A stretch of DNA of 34,760 bases from a virus. The notes beneath the pieces were generated by a model. It was not told the origin of the DNA. It did not search any database and saw only the letters and a program-made list of their open reading frames with translations. Made by a program: the position numbers and the translations under genes. The stretch lies in IMG/VR virus record IMGVR_UViG_3300030385_000697, positions 1-34,760 of that record. One strand, 5' to 3'. Each line of letters begins with the position of its first letter. Within the stretch, counting starts at the first letter, position 1. Below are positions 5,720 to 12,322 of the stretch, piece by piece.

Positions 5720-6859
5720 TTATTTATTTTTAGTTTTATAATGTTTATTTAATATATTATTGACTACTTGCTTATGTTTCATACTGCCATCATAGTTGTC
5801 TGCAATATCATCATAATCTATTTGAGTTTGGTTAGGGTCTATATCAATTTCCCCCTTACCATAATACACTTCTGAATTACATCCATGACACCATCTATAG
5901 TTTTTGCCCCAATTAGATGGGAACACACTATCTCCACAATAATAACATACTTCATCATCTCCTTCTAGGATAACTTCTGAATTGAAATCTTTATATTCTT
6001 TCTCATAATCATGCCAGTAATGACCTCTATATCCACCATATCCATTATAGCTATTCCACTGATTACTCCAAGATGTTTTTCCAAACTCACTATTAGTATA
6101 TCTCTCACATCCTAATTCTTCTATCAATCTTTCAATCATTAGTAAGCAATTCTCAGCTGCATAAAAATCAACAATCTCATTATCTGAATGTGGATTGTAA
6201 TATCCACTACTCATATTAGCTACACAAACATCTAGTCCATTATCAACTAATTGCTCAACATCTGTCATAGCACCTGATGTTTCTTTATATCCATAGTGCT
6301 TAATGATTTTAGATATCTTTTTAGAGAACTTCTCATCAAACAAGTCCTTTCCACCAATACTGTTAACAAAGTCTCCATGACCTCTCCTATCGGATTGAAA
6401 CACATATCCAACATCACTAAACCATTCCATATCAGCTTGGCTACTTCCCACACATCCAACTTCTTCTGAATGGAAAAACGCACATTTAATATTATCACAA
6501 GATATAAGCATTTCTAAAGCTATCCATACTCCAACCTTATCATCTCCACCTACACCTACCTGTCCGCATTCATCATTACTGAAAGCAAAGATTATATCTT
6601 TATTTTCATACACTTGAAAGTCTTTATGTATTTTGTGAACTGTATCAGTATGAGCTACCACACAAGGATAAGTTTCTGTTGTTCCTTTAGTAACATAAAC
6701 ATTATTATCTTTTATAATAATATCAGCATCAGGAACATTGTTTTTAACAAACTCCTTTATATATTCTATCATCAAATCTTCTTGACCTGATGAGGTTTGA
6801 ACTGATAATACATCTATTAAAAGTTCTTTGTAATTTAAAATTTTATCTTTTTTATTCAT
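5720..6859 (-). CDS. M20-like zinc metallopeptidase with C-terminal zinc ribbon
   Basis: 379 residues. A full di-zinc site of the M20 type (PepT-like) is visible: H70-T-D72 in VVAHTDTV, GGDDK with the bridging Asp106, HSEE with catalytic Glu132 and ligand Glu133, Asp157 in QSDRRG, and His224 in NPHSDNE. Only 67 residues separate Asp157 and His224, so the dimerisation lid found in PepT and most M20 enzymes is missing. A Tyr/Gly/Trp-rich linker (about 254-290) leads to a zinc ribbon (Cys305, 308, 324, 327). It would hydrolyse peptides or a similar amide in the cytoplasm. The substrate is unknown. It is the first gene after the consensus promoter at 6916-6947, so it is probably made early and abundantly. 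Confidence 0.8.
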   Translation of the reverse strand: MNKKDKILNYKELLIDVLSVQTSSGQEDLMIEYIKEFVKNNVPDADIIIKDNNVYVTKGTTETYPCVVAHTDTVHKIHKDFQVYENKDIIFAFSNDECGQVGVGGDDKVGVWIALEMLISCDNIKCAFFHSEEVGCVGSSQADMEWFSDVGYVFQSDRRGHGDFVNSIGGKDLFDEKFSKKISKIIKHYGYKETSGAMTDVEQLVDNGLDVCVANMSSGYYNPHSDNEIVDFYAAENCLLMIERLIEELGCERYTNSEFGKTSWSNQWNSYNGYGGYRGHYWHDYEKEYKDFNSEVILEGDDEVCYYCGDSVFPSNWGKNYRWCHGCNSEVYYGKGEIDIDPNQTQIDYDDIADNYDGSMKHKQVVNNILNKHYKTKNK

Positions 6860-6888
6860 AGTTTTTATAGTTTTTAGGGTTAATAATA

Positions 6889-6902
6889 GGGTATATATAC
6901 CC
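6889..6902. promoter_or_regulatory. Palindrome GGGTATATATACCC in the leader
   Basis: A perfect 14-bp palindrome between the start of transcription expected from 6916-6947 and the peptidase ATG. It could be an operator or a small RNA hairpin. The same GGGTAT/ATACCC core recurs in the repeat array at 9697-9734. Confidence 0.5.
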
Positions 6903-6915
6903 CTTAATTCTTATA

Positions 6916-6947
6916 CAAAGATACGAAAAATATCCGAGACTACCAAA
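6916..6947 (-). promoter_or_regulatory. Consensus Bacteroidota promoter
   Basis: Minus strand: TTTG at 6947-6944, a 20-nt spacer, then TATCTTTG at 6923-6916. This is the known Bacteroidota primary-sigma pattern (TTTG, about 19-20 nt, TAnnTTTG). Transcription should start near 6910 and read the metallopeptidase and replication genes, leaving a leader of about 50 nt. Confidence 0.85.
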
Positions 6948-6959
6948 TTATTTAGTAGT
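6939..6959. promoter_or_regulatory. 21-bp dyad over the -33 element
   Basis: Arms ACTACCAAAT and ATTTAGTAGT around a central T, with one mismatch, covering the -33 element. It aligns with the dyad at 9545-9565 at 15 of 21 positions. A repressor or activator bound here would control the promoter directly. Confidence 0.55.
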
Positions 6960-6965
6960 TTTCTT

Positions 6966-7322
6966 CTAAATATCTATCAATAATTGTAATAAAGGTAGTA
7001 ATATACCTTTTGAGGTGTTATTATCCCCCCCTACAGTGTCTAAATTTGTATTGAGGAACTTTCTACACTTATCTTTTAGTTTTTTTGTTGTAATTAAAAT
7101 GAAAGAATCTTTAGAAACAACGAAACAATAGTAATCAGCTTCTGATTTAGAGATACCTGACAGTTTCCCACGACTCTCATACTCTACAAATACACTGCCA
7201 GTTTCAGCAGCCTGTAGGTCTGTCTTAACTTCTATTGATTTATTGTTAAGTATGTCTCCAAGTTCTTTCTCTTTGATTTGTCCTAACTTTAAATCATACT
7301 TAAAATCGTTTGAGTATTCCAT
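6966..7322 (-). CDS. PD-(D/E)XK-type nuclease
   Basis: 118 residues. The core reads KEKELGDILNNKSIEVKTD, with Glu17/Glu20 as the likely helix acid and Glu31-Val-Lys33 as the (D/E)XK motif. It is followed by beta strands (TGSVFVEYES) and a conserved-looking C-terminus (GGDNNTSKGILLP, 98-110). This matches small phage Holliday-junction-resolvase-like or VSR-sized endonucleases. The motif II acid preceding EVK is not obvious; Asp23 is the nearest candidate. It is the last gene of the block driven from 9522-9553 and lies immediately upstream of the second early promoter. Confidence 0.75.
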   Translation of the reverse strand: MEYSNDFKYDLKLGQIKEKELGDILNNKSIEVKTDLQAAETGSVFVEYESRGKLSGISKSEADYYCFVVSKDSFILITTKKLKDKCRKFLNTNLDTVGGDNNTSKGILLPLLQLLIDI

Positions 7323-7427
7323 ATTAATTTTATAAAAGGAAGGGGAGAGTTAAATGATGAGAGTCTCTATCACCTGTATCTTATTCACTCTACTCAACCC
7401 CGACCTATTAATTAACTAAACCATGTA

Positions 7428-7691
7428 TTAGAATGGTACATCTGAATTATCTGATGATGTAGATTTAGATTCTTCAGTGTCTTTTTTAGGAGCTTCATAA
7501 GTGTTCTCAAAAGCGTAATGAGTAGCTCCTTTTTCTGATGGGGTTTTTCTTTCAGCTATTGTAATCTGCACCCATCCATTTTTAGCTATCTTTTGTAAGT
7601 CATCTAACTTAAGATTAGCGTTTATTAAACTTCCGTACTGAGTAGTAAATTCTTTAATACTACTAGCTATGTAATTCTTTTCTTCTGCCAT
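7428..7691 (-). CDS. Small protein with SSB-like C-terminal tip
   Basis: 87 residues: an N-terminal domain (1-68), a Ser/Glu-rich linker, and the end SDNSDVPF. That end copies the acidic Asp-x-Pro-Phe tip through which bacterial SSB recruits replication and repair partners. The N-terminal part (NLKLDDLQKIAKNGWVQITI, then GATHYAFENTY) is beta-rich but shorter than a standard OB-fold SSB. I infer a phage single-strand-DNA-binding protein. Overlap with the preceding gene is 29 nt. A 105-nt gap with no gene follows. Confidence 0.6.
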   Translation of the reverse strand: MAEEKNYIASSIKEFTTQYGSLINANLKLDDLQKIAKNGWVQITIAERKTPSEKGATHYAFENTYEAPKKDTEESKSTSSDNSDVPF

Positions 7692-8088
7692 TTTGTAATT
7701 GTTTAATTGTTATTAATTTATCTAGTTGTTTGTTAATTAAAATTATTTTTTCTTTTATATCTTCAACCTGTTCTTCCACAGAGTCTTTCATTAAATCTAA
7801 TTGAAAGCATATATCTTTGTATGGTAATATAGTAAGTTTAGGATAAGGAATACTGTAGTCATCAAATGTTTTGCACGAATGTAATACAGTTGCGTGAGTG
7901 TGAAATGTAATTTTACCTATCTTTTCAAAGCTGTATTTAAAATAATTTCTCATAACATAAAAAAACAATCTTCTTGCATCTAGAATATCTCTTTTTCTTA
8001 CTTTACTTCTAATTTGTTTCTCACTTATACCCATTTCCTTATGTATGTAATCAAATACAAATCCTATTTTTTTTCTATCGCTTTCCAT
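7663..8088 (-). CDS. DnaA domain IV-only protein
   Basis: 141 residues. Residues 20-78 follow the DnaA DNA-binding domain: a basic loop (KVRKRDILDARRLFFYVMRN), a helix-turn-helix (YSFEKIGKI), and HTHATVLHSCKTF, which corresponds to the signature helix that reads the DnaA box (HSTVLHA in DnaA). The AAA+ ATPase of DnaA is absent. Residues 90-135 look like a coiled coil. I infer an origin- or operator-binding protein made in the replication block. It starts 2 nt after the HTH gene. Confidence 0.8.
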   Translation of the reverse strand: MESDRKKIGFVFDYIHKEMGISEKQIRSKVRKRDILDARRLFFYVMRNYFKYSFEKIGKITFHTHATVLHSCKTFDDYSIPYPKLTILPYKDICFQLDLMKDSVEEQVEDIKEKIILINKQLDKLITIKQLQNGRRKELHS

Positions 8089-8090
8089 AA

Positions 8091-8402
8091 TTACCTTCTA
8101 TTAGTTGGTAAAGCTCTTGCCATATCATAATCTTCTTCCCCACTAACTACTATGTTATGTATATTAGGGACATCAACTTCTATGATATCTATTATATCTC
8201 TAACATCTATATCTAGAAAGGTAGCTAATCTAGCCATGTGAAAGTATCTTAAATAAAAAGGGTTATCAATATATTTTTCTATTGTACTTCCCTTAACATT
8301 TATTATTTTACCAAATCTTACTTTGGATATACCTCTAATTCTAAGTATTGCTTCTAACTCATTTTTTGAGTTTCTTATTTTATCATAATTATTCTTTGCC
8401 AT
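8091..8402 (-). CDS. Cro/C1-like helix-turn-helix protein
   Basis: 103 residues. Residues 15-75 read like a five-helix Cro/C1 (XRE) DNA-binding domain: LRIRGISKVRFGKIINV, then STIEKYIDNPFYLRYFHMAR, then LATFLDIDVRDII. The C-terminus has no peptidase or dimerisation domain that I know. It is a candidate for binding the dyads over the two early promoters, since it is itself transcribed from one of them. That would be autoregulation and is inference. Its ATG has the typical A-rich leader. Confidence 0.7.
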   Translation of the reverse strand: MAKNNYDKIRNSKNELEAILRIRGISKVRFGKIINVKGSTIEKYIDNPFYLRYFHMARLATFLDIDVRDIIDIIEVDVPNIHNIVVSGEEDYDMARALPTNRR

Positions 8403-8414
8403 TTTTAGTTTTTT

Positions 8415-8654
8415 TTAGTTAAACATTTTTTTCCATTGGTCTCTAGGGTCTGTTGCTATTACATCTTTTTTTAATAAGGATATAATTTTATTAGCTTCTT
8501 CTTCAGAATAAAATTCTAGTTCGTTATATATTTTATTTTTTTCTTCTTCTGATATAGGACTAATTCTTAATAGAGACTCTATTATACCCATCTGTATAGT
8601 TGAGCATAATAAAGGTTCTCCATTAGTTAATTCATCAAACCACCGCTCGTTCAT
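8415..8654 (-). CDS. Hypothetical protein (79 aa)
   Basis: 79 acidic residues, almost wholly helical, with no recognised motif. The ATG shares a base with the TAG/TAA region of the upstream annealing-protein gene at 8654, so the two are probably co-translated. The acidic character and position suggest an accessory factor for recombination or replication, but nothing in the sequence proves it. Confidence 0.6.
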   Translation of the reverse strand: MNERWFDELTNGEPLLCSTIQMGIIESLLRISPISEEEKNKIYNELEFYSEEEANKIISLLKKDVIATDPRDQWKKMFN

Positions 8655-9193
8655 TAGTCAACAATTTCATCTTGACCGAACACTCCTTGCTCATAGAATC
8701 CAGCAATCTTTAATACAACTCTACTCATTGCTCTTTTCTCTGCCATAGCAACAGGGAATTTCTTACCTCCTCCCATTAAGTTACATTGGTCTCCACTAGC
8801 ATTAGACTCTCCAAACGACATCATGTTTCTAGCTTCTCCATTAACAGTCATAGAAGCAACAGCTTTTAATACACAATATCCTTTCTCAATATCCATACTT
8901 ATAACTTCATAAGCTACAGTTATCTTTTGTTTAGATACAATCTTATCAATTCCTGTTCTAGTTATAATTACAAATCCTCTTTTGTCTTTGTAAATATCTT
9001 CTTCGGTTAAACCGTTTTCAATATAAAGCCTTCTTAAAGCTTCTTTCTTGGTTTCAATTTTTACCTCAGTGTTGTTTTCAACTTTTTTCATTTTAGTTTT
9101 AGTTAAGTTATTACTCATTTTATAATTATTTTGGTTAATATTCTCTTGTTCTTTCTCTAGCATTGCCATAAATTCTTCTTTCATTCTACCCAT
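8654..9193 (-). CDS. Rad52-like single-strand annealing protein candidate
   Basis: 179 residues. The strongest clue is GGGKKFPVAMAEKRAMSRVV (141-160), then LKIAGFYEQGVFGQDE. This resembles the Rad52-superfamily segment in which an AEKRA..R..L helix is followed by a G-y-SE/DE end, as found in DdrA/ERF-type phage recombinases. The central beta region (70-125) fits the fold. The first 45 residues are a polar extension with further possible ATG starts (residues 4, 26 and 35). With two nucleases and an SSB-like protein nearby, a role in recombination or end repair is plausible. Confidence 0.6.
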   Translation of the reverse strand: MGRMKEEFMAMLEKEQENINQNNYKMSNNLTKTKMKKVENNTEVKIETKKEALRRLYIENGLTEEDIYKDKRGFVIITRTGIDKIVSKQKITVAYEVISMDIEKGYCVLKAVASMTVNGEARNMMSFGESNASGDQCNLMGGGKKFPVAMAEKRAMSRVVLKIAGFYEQGVFGQDEIVD

Positions 9194-9473
9194 ATCTGTA
9201 TGTTTTTTTATTGAAATTATGTTCTCTACAATATGAGTCTAGTGCTGTTTCTGAATGGTCTTTACATTGATAACATAAATTCATGTCTGTATCTATAGTT
9301 GCATCACAACAATAACTTACTGTGTCCAATTCATCAAATTCATCACTACATTCCGAACAGACATCCATATCATCCATCTTGTCGTTCATTCCGCAGTTCT
9401 TACATTGTGGGGTATCATCTTGGTAATTTCTTGGGTCATCATACTGACCTCCTGTAATAATAGTTTTAATCAT
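9186..9473 (-). CDS. Cysteine-rich zinc-ribbon protein (95 aa)
   Basis: 95 acidic residues with CKNC (24-27) and CSEC (39-42) forming one likely ribbon. CC (54-55) and CYQC (67-70) form a second site with a nearby His and Cys. It is the first gene after the promoter at 9522-9553. Phage early zinc-ribbon proteins often act on host RNA polymerase or nucleic acid, but this is only a family-level expectation. The stop overlaps the next ATG by 8 nt. Confidence 0.65.
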   Translation of the reverse strand: MIKTIITGGQYDDPRNYQDDTPQCKNCGMNDKMDDMDVCSECSDEFDELDTVSYCCDATIDTDMNLCYQCKDHSETALDSYCREHNFNKKTYRYG

Positions 9474-9521
9474 AGTTAGTTTTTTTAGGTTAATATTCTA
9501 TTTATTGTTTTAAATCTTTTA

Positions 9522-9553
9522 CAAAGATACGAATAATAAATGGAACTTCCAAA
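9522..9553 (-). promoter_or_regulatory. Consensus Bacteroidota promoter
   Basis: Minus strand: TTTG at 9553-9550, a 20-nt spacer, then TATCTTTG at 9529-9522. The -7 octamer and spacer length are the same as in the promoter at 6916-6947. ACAAAGATACGAA is shared by both. It should drive 9473 down to 6966. Confidence 0.85.
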
Positions 9554-9565
9554 ATAATTTGGACT
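9545..9565. promoter_or_regulatory. Dyad over the -33 element
   Basis: Perfect arms TCCAAA and TTTGGA (9548-9563) around ATAA, enclosing the -33 TTTG. The 21 nt align with 6939-6959, pointing to one shared regulator. Confidence 0.55.
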
Positions 9566-9696
9566 TTTTTTTTAATTTTCTTTGTGTCTCTACTATATTA
9601 TACGAGATATTTTAGTAAAAGGTTACAATTTTTTTACCCTTTCTTTGTCTTTATCTTTAGCTTTATCTTATTCTTATTCTTGTTCTTTATCTTTAA

Positions 9697-9734
9697 GGGT
9701 ATAGATACCCTATAGATACCCTATAGATACCCTT
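9697..9734 (-). repeat. Three tandem 11-mers with a closing inverted arm
   Basis: Plus-strand TATAGATACCC occurs three times exactly (9700-9710, 9711-9721, 9722-9732), preceded by GGG at 9697. On the minus strand, three successive GGGTAT arms can each pair with the single downstream ATACCC, giving alternative hairpins just after the phosphoesterase stop. It could act as a terminator or a protein-binding array. Confidence 0.55.
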
Positions 9735-9737
9735 TAA

Positions 9738-10829
9738 TTAAAAATAATGTGTAATTCTTGCAACCTGTCCGTTAAACCTCTCATGTAAAAAACCTTCAAC
9801 AGCTTTAGGAATACCTGTAAACCCCTTTCTACTATGCCAACTATCTGTTCCGCTGGGACTTCTTAAATATTCAATAGTAACTCCAATATAATCTTTAGCA
9901 TCTAAATATTTATGTTTAACCTTATGATGTAAATGATGTAAATACCAATACCTAAATTTAGTTTCAGACCAATATTTTGGTTTTTCATTAGCCATTAATA
10001 ATGGTAATTTATCCATTTTAGCTCCATCTCCATGCTCTAATCCAATTAAACTATTACCATACTTATAATATTTTCTATGAGAAACCTCAGCATCAACAGT
10101 AACATCATCACATTTTCTAAACCAACTCTTAAGTGCATGAGCTAAATGAAAACCACTTTGATAATCATGGTTGCTCATTGAATGCACACAATCTACAGGA
10201 GCTACCTCCCTTAAAATCTCCACACATTGCACATATAAAGCTAAAGCAATTTCAAAATGTTCCCACCATTTTCCATCTGTATCTTGATGAGTTCCTTTTG
10301 TAGTTGTATTGTAAACATTATCTATATGCAAAATATCGTTGCCTATACAAAATAATATCCTATCTATATTAAACCCCTCAACCTTCCATAGTATTCCATT
10401 AATACCCTCTATAACTCTTGCTACAGCTATATCTATATTATAACCATCTTTAGTTTCTGAATCATTAGAATATTTACCTATATGTATATCAGCTGGGTTG
10501 ATTATTAACAGATGTTGGTTAGCATCTTTAGGATTTCTTTTTATTTTTTTGTAGTATGGAGAATGATTTTCAATTAATTCTTTTATTTTGGGTAAAATAA
10601 TTTCTCTATCATCAATATTTTCTTTTGTTACAATAGAGAATCTTAATTCTCCTGAAGCTGATTGCCAATGTTTTACACTAACAACATCATTTTTATCTAT
10701 TCCCCTCTGATTTAAGTGTAGTTCTAAAGCTGTATTCCCATTTATATTATCAACAGTTTCAGCTCTATTTTGATAAACTAATTCTTCTTCCTCTTTAGTT
10801 AATCTTAATCTTCTTCCGTATTCTTTCAT
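9738..10829 (-). CDS. Calcineurin-like metallophosphoesterase
   Basis: 363 residues. Metal-binding motifs appear in family order: ADIH (Asp114, His116), GND (163-165), NHD (220-222), HGD (266-268), and a histidine cluster HHLHH (298-302). The first 100 residues are a charged extension (RRLRLTKEEEELVYQNRAE) that may bind DNA. Phage members of this family are thought to act as nucleases or DNA phosphoesterases related to SbcD/Mre11, though the substrate here is unknown. It lies alone between a strong terminator and the early block, with a -7-like element only 10 nt before its ATG. Confidence 0.8.
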   Translation of the reverse strand: MKEYGRRLRLTKEEEELVYQNRAETVDNINGNTALELHLNQRGIDKNDVVSVKHWQSASGELRFSIVTKENIDDREIILPKIKELIENHSPYYKKIKRNPKDANQHLLIINPADIHIGKYSNDSETKDGYNIDIAVARVIEGINGILWKVEGFNIDRILFCIGNDILHIDNVYNTTTKGTHQDTDGKWWEHFEIALALYVQCVEILREVAPVDCVHSMSNHDYQSGFHLAHALKSWFRKCDDVTVDAEVSHRKYYKYGNSLIGLEHGDGAKMDKLPLLMANEKPKYWSETKFRYWYLHHLHHKVKHKYLDAKDYIGVTIEYLRSPSGTDSWHSRKGFTGIPKAVEGFLHERFNGQVARITHYF

Positions 10830-10838
10830 AGTTTTTTA

Positions 10839-10846
10839 CAAATATA
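10839..10846 (-). promoter_or_regulatory. Possible -7 element (TATATTTG)
   Basis: Minus-strand TAnnTTTG, 10 nt before the phosphoesterase ATG and just beyond the terminator at 10868-10895. A clear -33 element is lacking. The gene must have a promoter in this gap if the terminator is efficient. Confidence 0.4.
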
Positions 10847-10867
10847 TAAAAAAAAAACTAATAAAAC

Positions 10868-10895
10868 ATAAAAGGGGGAACTACCCCCCTTTTAT
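10868..10895 (-). terminator. Rho-independent terminator of the late operon
   Basis: Perfect 11-bp stem (ATAAAAGGGGG with CCCCCTTTTAT), a 6-nt loop, and on the minus strand a T-rich tail (GTTTTATTAG, then ten T). It follows the last late gene (stop at 10966) and separates late from early genes. Confidence 0.8.
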
Positions 10896-10927
10896 AACCC
10901 AAAAAAACTACTTGAAAACATAGAAAT

Positions 10928-10967
10928 ACTCCCGAGCGGGAGTGTGTAGTTATCAGCAAAGATAACT
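10928..10967 (-). other. Two further hairpins upstream of the terminator
   Basis: 10928-10943 (ACTCCC and GGGAGT around GAGC) and 10948-10967 (AGTTATC and GATAACT around a 6-nt loop). The second overlaps the stop codon of the 10966-11244 gene. With the terminator they form three hairpins in a row. Confidence 0.5.
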
Positions 10968-11244
10968 ATTTTTTACAACAATCCTTATCACAAACAGGAT
11001 TTTTCTCAAATGCTGAAAAAACCAAAGGTAAAACACCTATCCCTGTTAGTATCAAATTATTTGTTGTTATACCATGAGTAGTTATATTAGCTGCTGCAGC
11101 TAATACAATAACACCTGATACTGTTCTTTTACTAGACCACTTACCTTTAGTATCTTTAAAAAGCTCTAATACAGATTTTACTAAATCGGCAATTGGTTTG
11201 ATTGCGTTCTCCGCTATCGCAGAGCCTATCCATTTCTTAAACAT
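10966..11244 (-). CDS. Putative holin (two membrane segments)
   Basis: 92 residues. An amphipathic N-terminal helix (1-30) and a basic turn (KGKWSSKR) are followed by two hydrophobic segments (about 41-54 and 63-79) separated by a short polar loop. The C-terminus is short and Cys/Lys-rich (CDKDCC). Size, topology and position at the end of the late operon beside other small membrane proteins and a DUF5675-type protein fit a holin. Sequence alone does not prove it, and the neighbour at 11246-11422 could be its partner or the holin instead. Confidence 0.6.
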   Translation of the reverse strand: MFKKWIGSAIAENAIKPIADLVKSVLELFKDTKGKWSSKRTVSGVIVLAAAANITTHGITTNNLILTGIGVLPLVFSAFEKNPVCDKDCCKK

Positions 11245-11245
11245 A

Positions 11246-11422
11246 TTACTTCTTGGAGATATCAGCTATTCCCTGACCTAAGATAAGTGCGAGAATTGCA
11301 TAGTAAACTTTTTCAACTTCTCCTTCACTTAATCCTAATTTAGCCGCAATAAAAGGAACAAATATAGCTCCCATTGTGTACCAAAATTTTCTTGAACCAA
11401 ACATTCTTTTTAAAATATCCAT
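11246..11422 (-). CDS. 58-residue small membrane protein
   Basis: ATG at 11422, stop TAA at 11248-11246. After a basic start (KRMFGSRKFWYT), residues 17-29 (MGAIFVPFIAAKL) and 41-54 (YYAILALILGQGIA) are hydrophobic, with the acidic turn SEGEVE between them. I recall similar short proteins (SRKFW, then LGQGIAD) in lysis or tail-end regions of other phages, without a known function. It is 1 nt from the next gene and is probably co-translated with the putative holin. Confidence 0.65.
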   Translation of the reverse strand: MDILKRMFGSRKFWYTMGAIFVPFIAAKLGLSEGEVEKVYYAILALILGQGIADISKK

Positions 11423-11447
11423 TTTTTTATTTTTTAATTATTAATAT

Positions 11448-11834
11448 TTAGAAACGGATAGCCGCTCCTACTTTAAATTCTCCATCTCTATTGTATGATG
11501 GTTCTACATATATATTCTCCCATACCTTTAAAGAATATCCTATACTTAAATCCAAACTATCTAAATCAAACCCATCTATTGAAGATTGAGCTGATATAAA
11601 AATACCTCCACTTAAATTATATCTACCAAAAACATCATATTCATCATCTCTCTTTCTTAATCCTACTGTTAAATTATCATCTACTTGATATCCAACTCCT
11701 ATACTATTAGTGAAATTACCTACTCCCCAACTCTCATCATCTGATGGTTGAGAAACATCACTCAATACCATAAATTGAGCTGATGATACTAATGTTGTAA
11801 AAACTACTGCTAATGTTAATAATACTTTTTTCAT
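11448..11834 (-). CDS. Secreted outer-membrane beta-barrel protein
   Basis: 128 residues. The signal peptide is clear: basic start MKK, hydrophobic core LLTLAVVFTTLV, and an SSA-QF cleavage site after residue 19, of the type common in Bacteroidota exported proteins. The mature part alternates polar and hydrophobic residues in about eight short strands (for example NSIGVGYQV, LTVGLRKR, IYVEPSYN) and ends GAAIRF with C-terminal Phe, the usual BAM-recognition end. I infer a small outer-membrane barrel made late in infection, for exclusion of other phages or envelope remodelling at lysis. It is unusual in a virion/lysis operon. Confidence 0.7.
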   Translation of the reverse strand: MKKVLLTLAVVFTTLVSSAQFMVLSDVSQPSDDESWGVGNFTNSIGVGYQVDDNLTVGLRKRDDEYDVFGRYNLSGGIFISAQSSIDGFDLDSLDLSIGYSLKVWENIYVEPSYNRDGEFKVGAAIRF

Positions 11835-11842
11835 TTTATTTT

Positions 11843-12313
11843 TTATTTTAAATTAATATACTCTATTGTTACTTCTTTACCATCCTCTAAAGCTTTCGCT
11901 ATAGGAGGATATATTCTTGTGTAAGCCTGAGTTGATTTTCCTATATAACCATCTTTTTCAATTTGATTATTAACTTGAGTATCTCCAACAAGCAAACAAC
12001 CAGCAGTGTGCTCATCAGTATTACCGCAATGTATAAGGATGCAACCAAAATTCGGAACATCTCTGACCCACAAAGTTCCCTTATGTATCTCTGAAAATCT
12101 ATTTTTATATTTCTCATGTATTCTTCCAACTGTTCTTAATGTTATTCTGTATGTACCTTCTAGTATTCTAGTTTCTGTTACTATCTTATCCTCCATACTT
12201 CTATACTCATCTTCCAAAGTATAACACAAAAACTTTACTCCATCTGTTACATCAAACAAAAGTCCATTTGTAGAATCTTCTTCACTACTAAATCGCACTA
12301 CTCTTAATTTCAT
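11843..12313 (-). CDS. DUF5675-type protein, possible cell-wall enzyme
   Basis: 156 residues. The pattern LLFDVTDGVKFLCYTLEDEYR (broken here by the 18-36 beta hairpin), then ILEGTYRI (50-57), then CILIHCGNTDEHTAGCLLVG (91-110) fits the DUF5675 family as I know it. His95 and Cys106 in this last motif recall the HxG...GC catalytic arrangement of L,D-transpeptidases. The spacing differs, so catalysis is not assured. Members often sit in phage lysis regions. Here it is flanked by a beta-barrel protein and small membrane proteins, which suggests a murein-directed function. Confidence 0.7.
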   Translation of the reverse strand: MKLRVVRFSSEEDSTNGLLFDVTDGVKFLCYTLEDEYRSMEDKIVTETRILEGTYRITLRTVGRIHEKYKNRFSEIHKGTLWVRDVPNFGCILIHCGNTDEHTAGCLLVGDTQVNNQIEKDGYIGKSTQAYTRIYPPIAKALEDGKEVTIEYINLK

Positions 12314-12322
12314 ACTTAGATA

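Noticed and set aside
5076-5733. Plus-strand frames of 67 and 87 codons
   Set aside because: Antisense to the replisome-organiser gene, rich in Phe/Leu/Ser, with no promoter or family resemblance.
6265-6498. Second minus-strand frame inside the metallopeptidase gene
   Set aside because: It is wholly internal to a gene with intact catalytic motifs and lacks any recognisable content.
7323-7427. Possible 21-codon plus-strand peptide and a GAGAGTCTC palindrome
   Set aside because: The peptide is too short, on the wrong strand and unsupported. The 9-base symmetry is within chance expectation.
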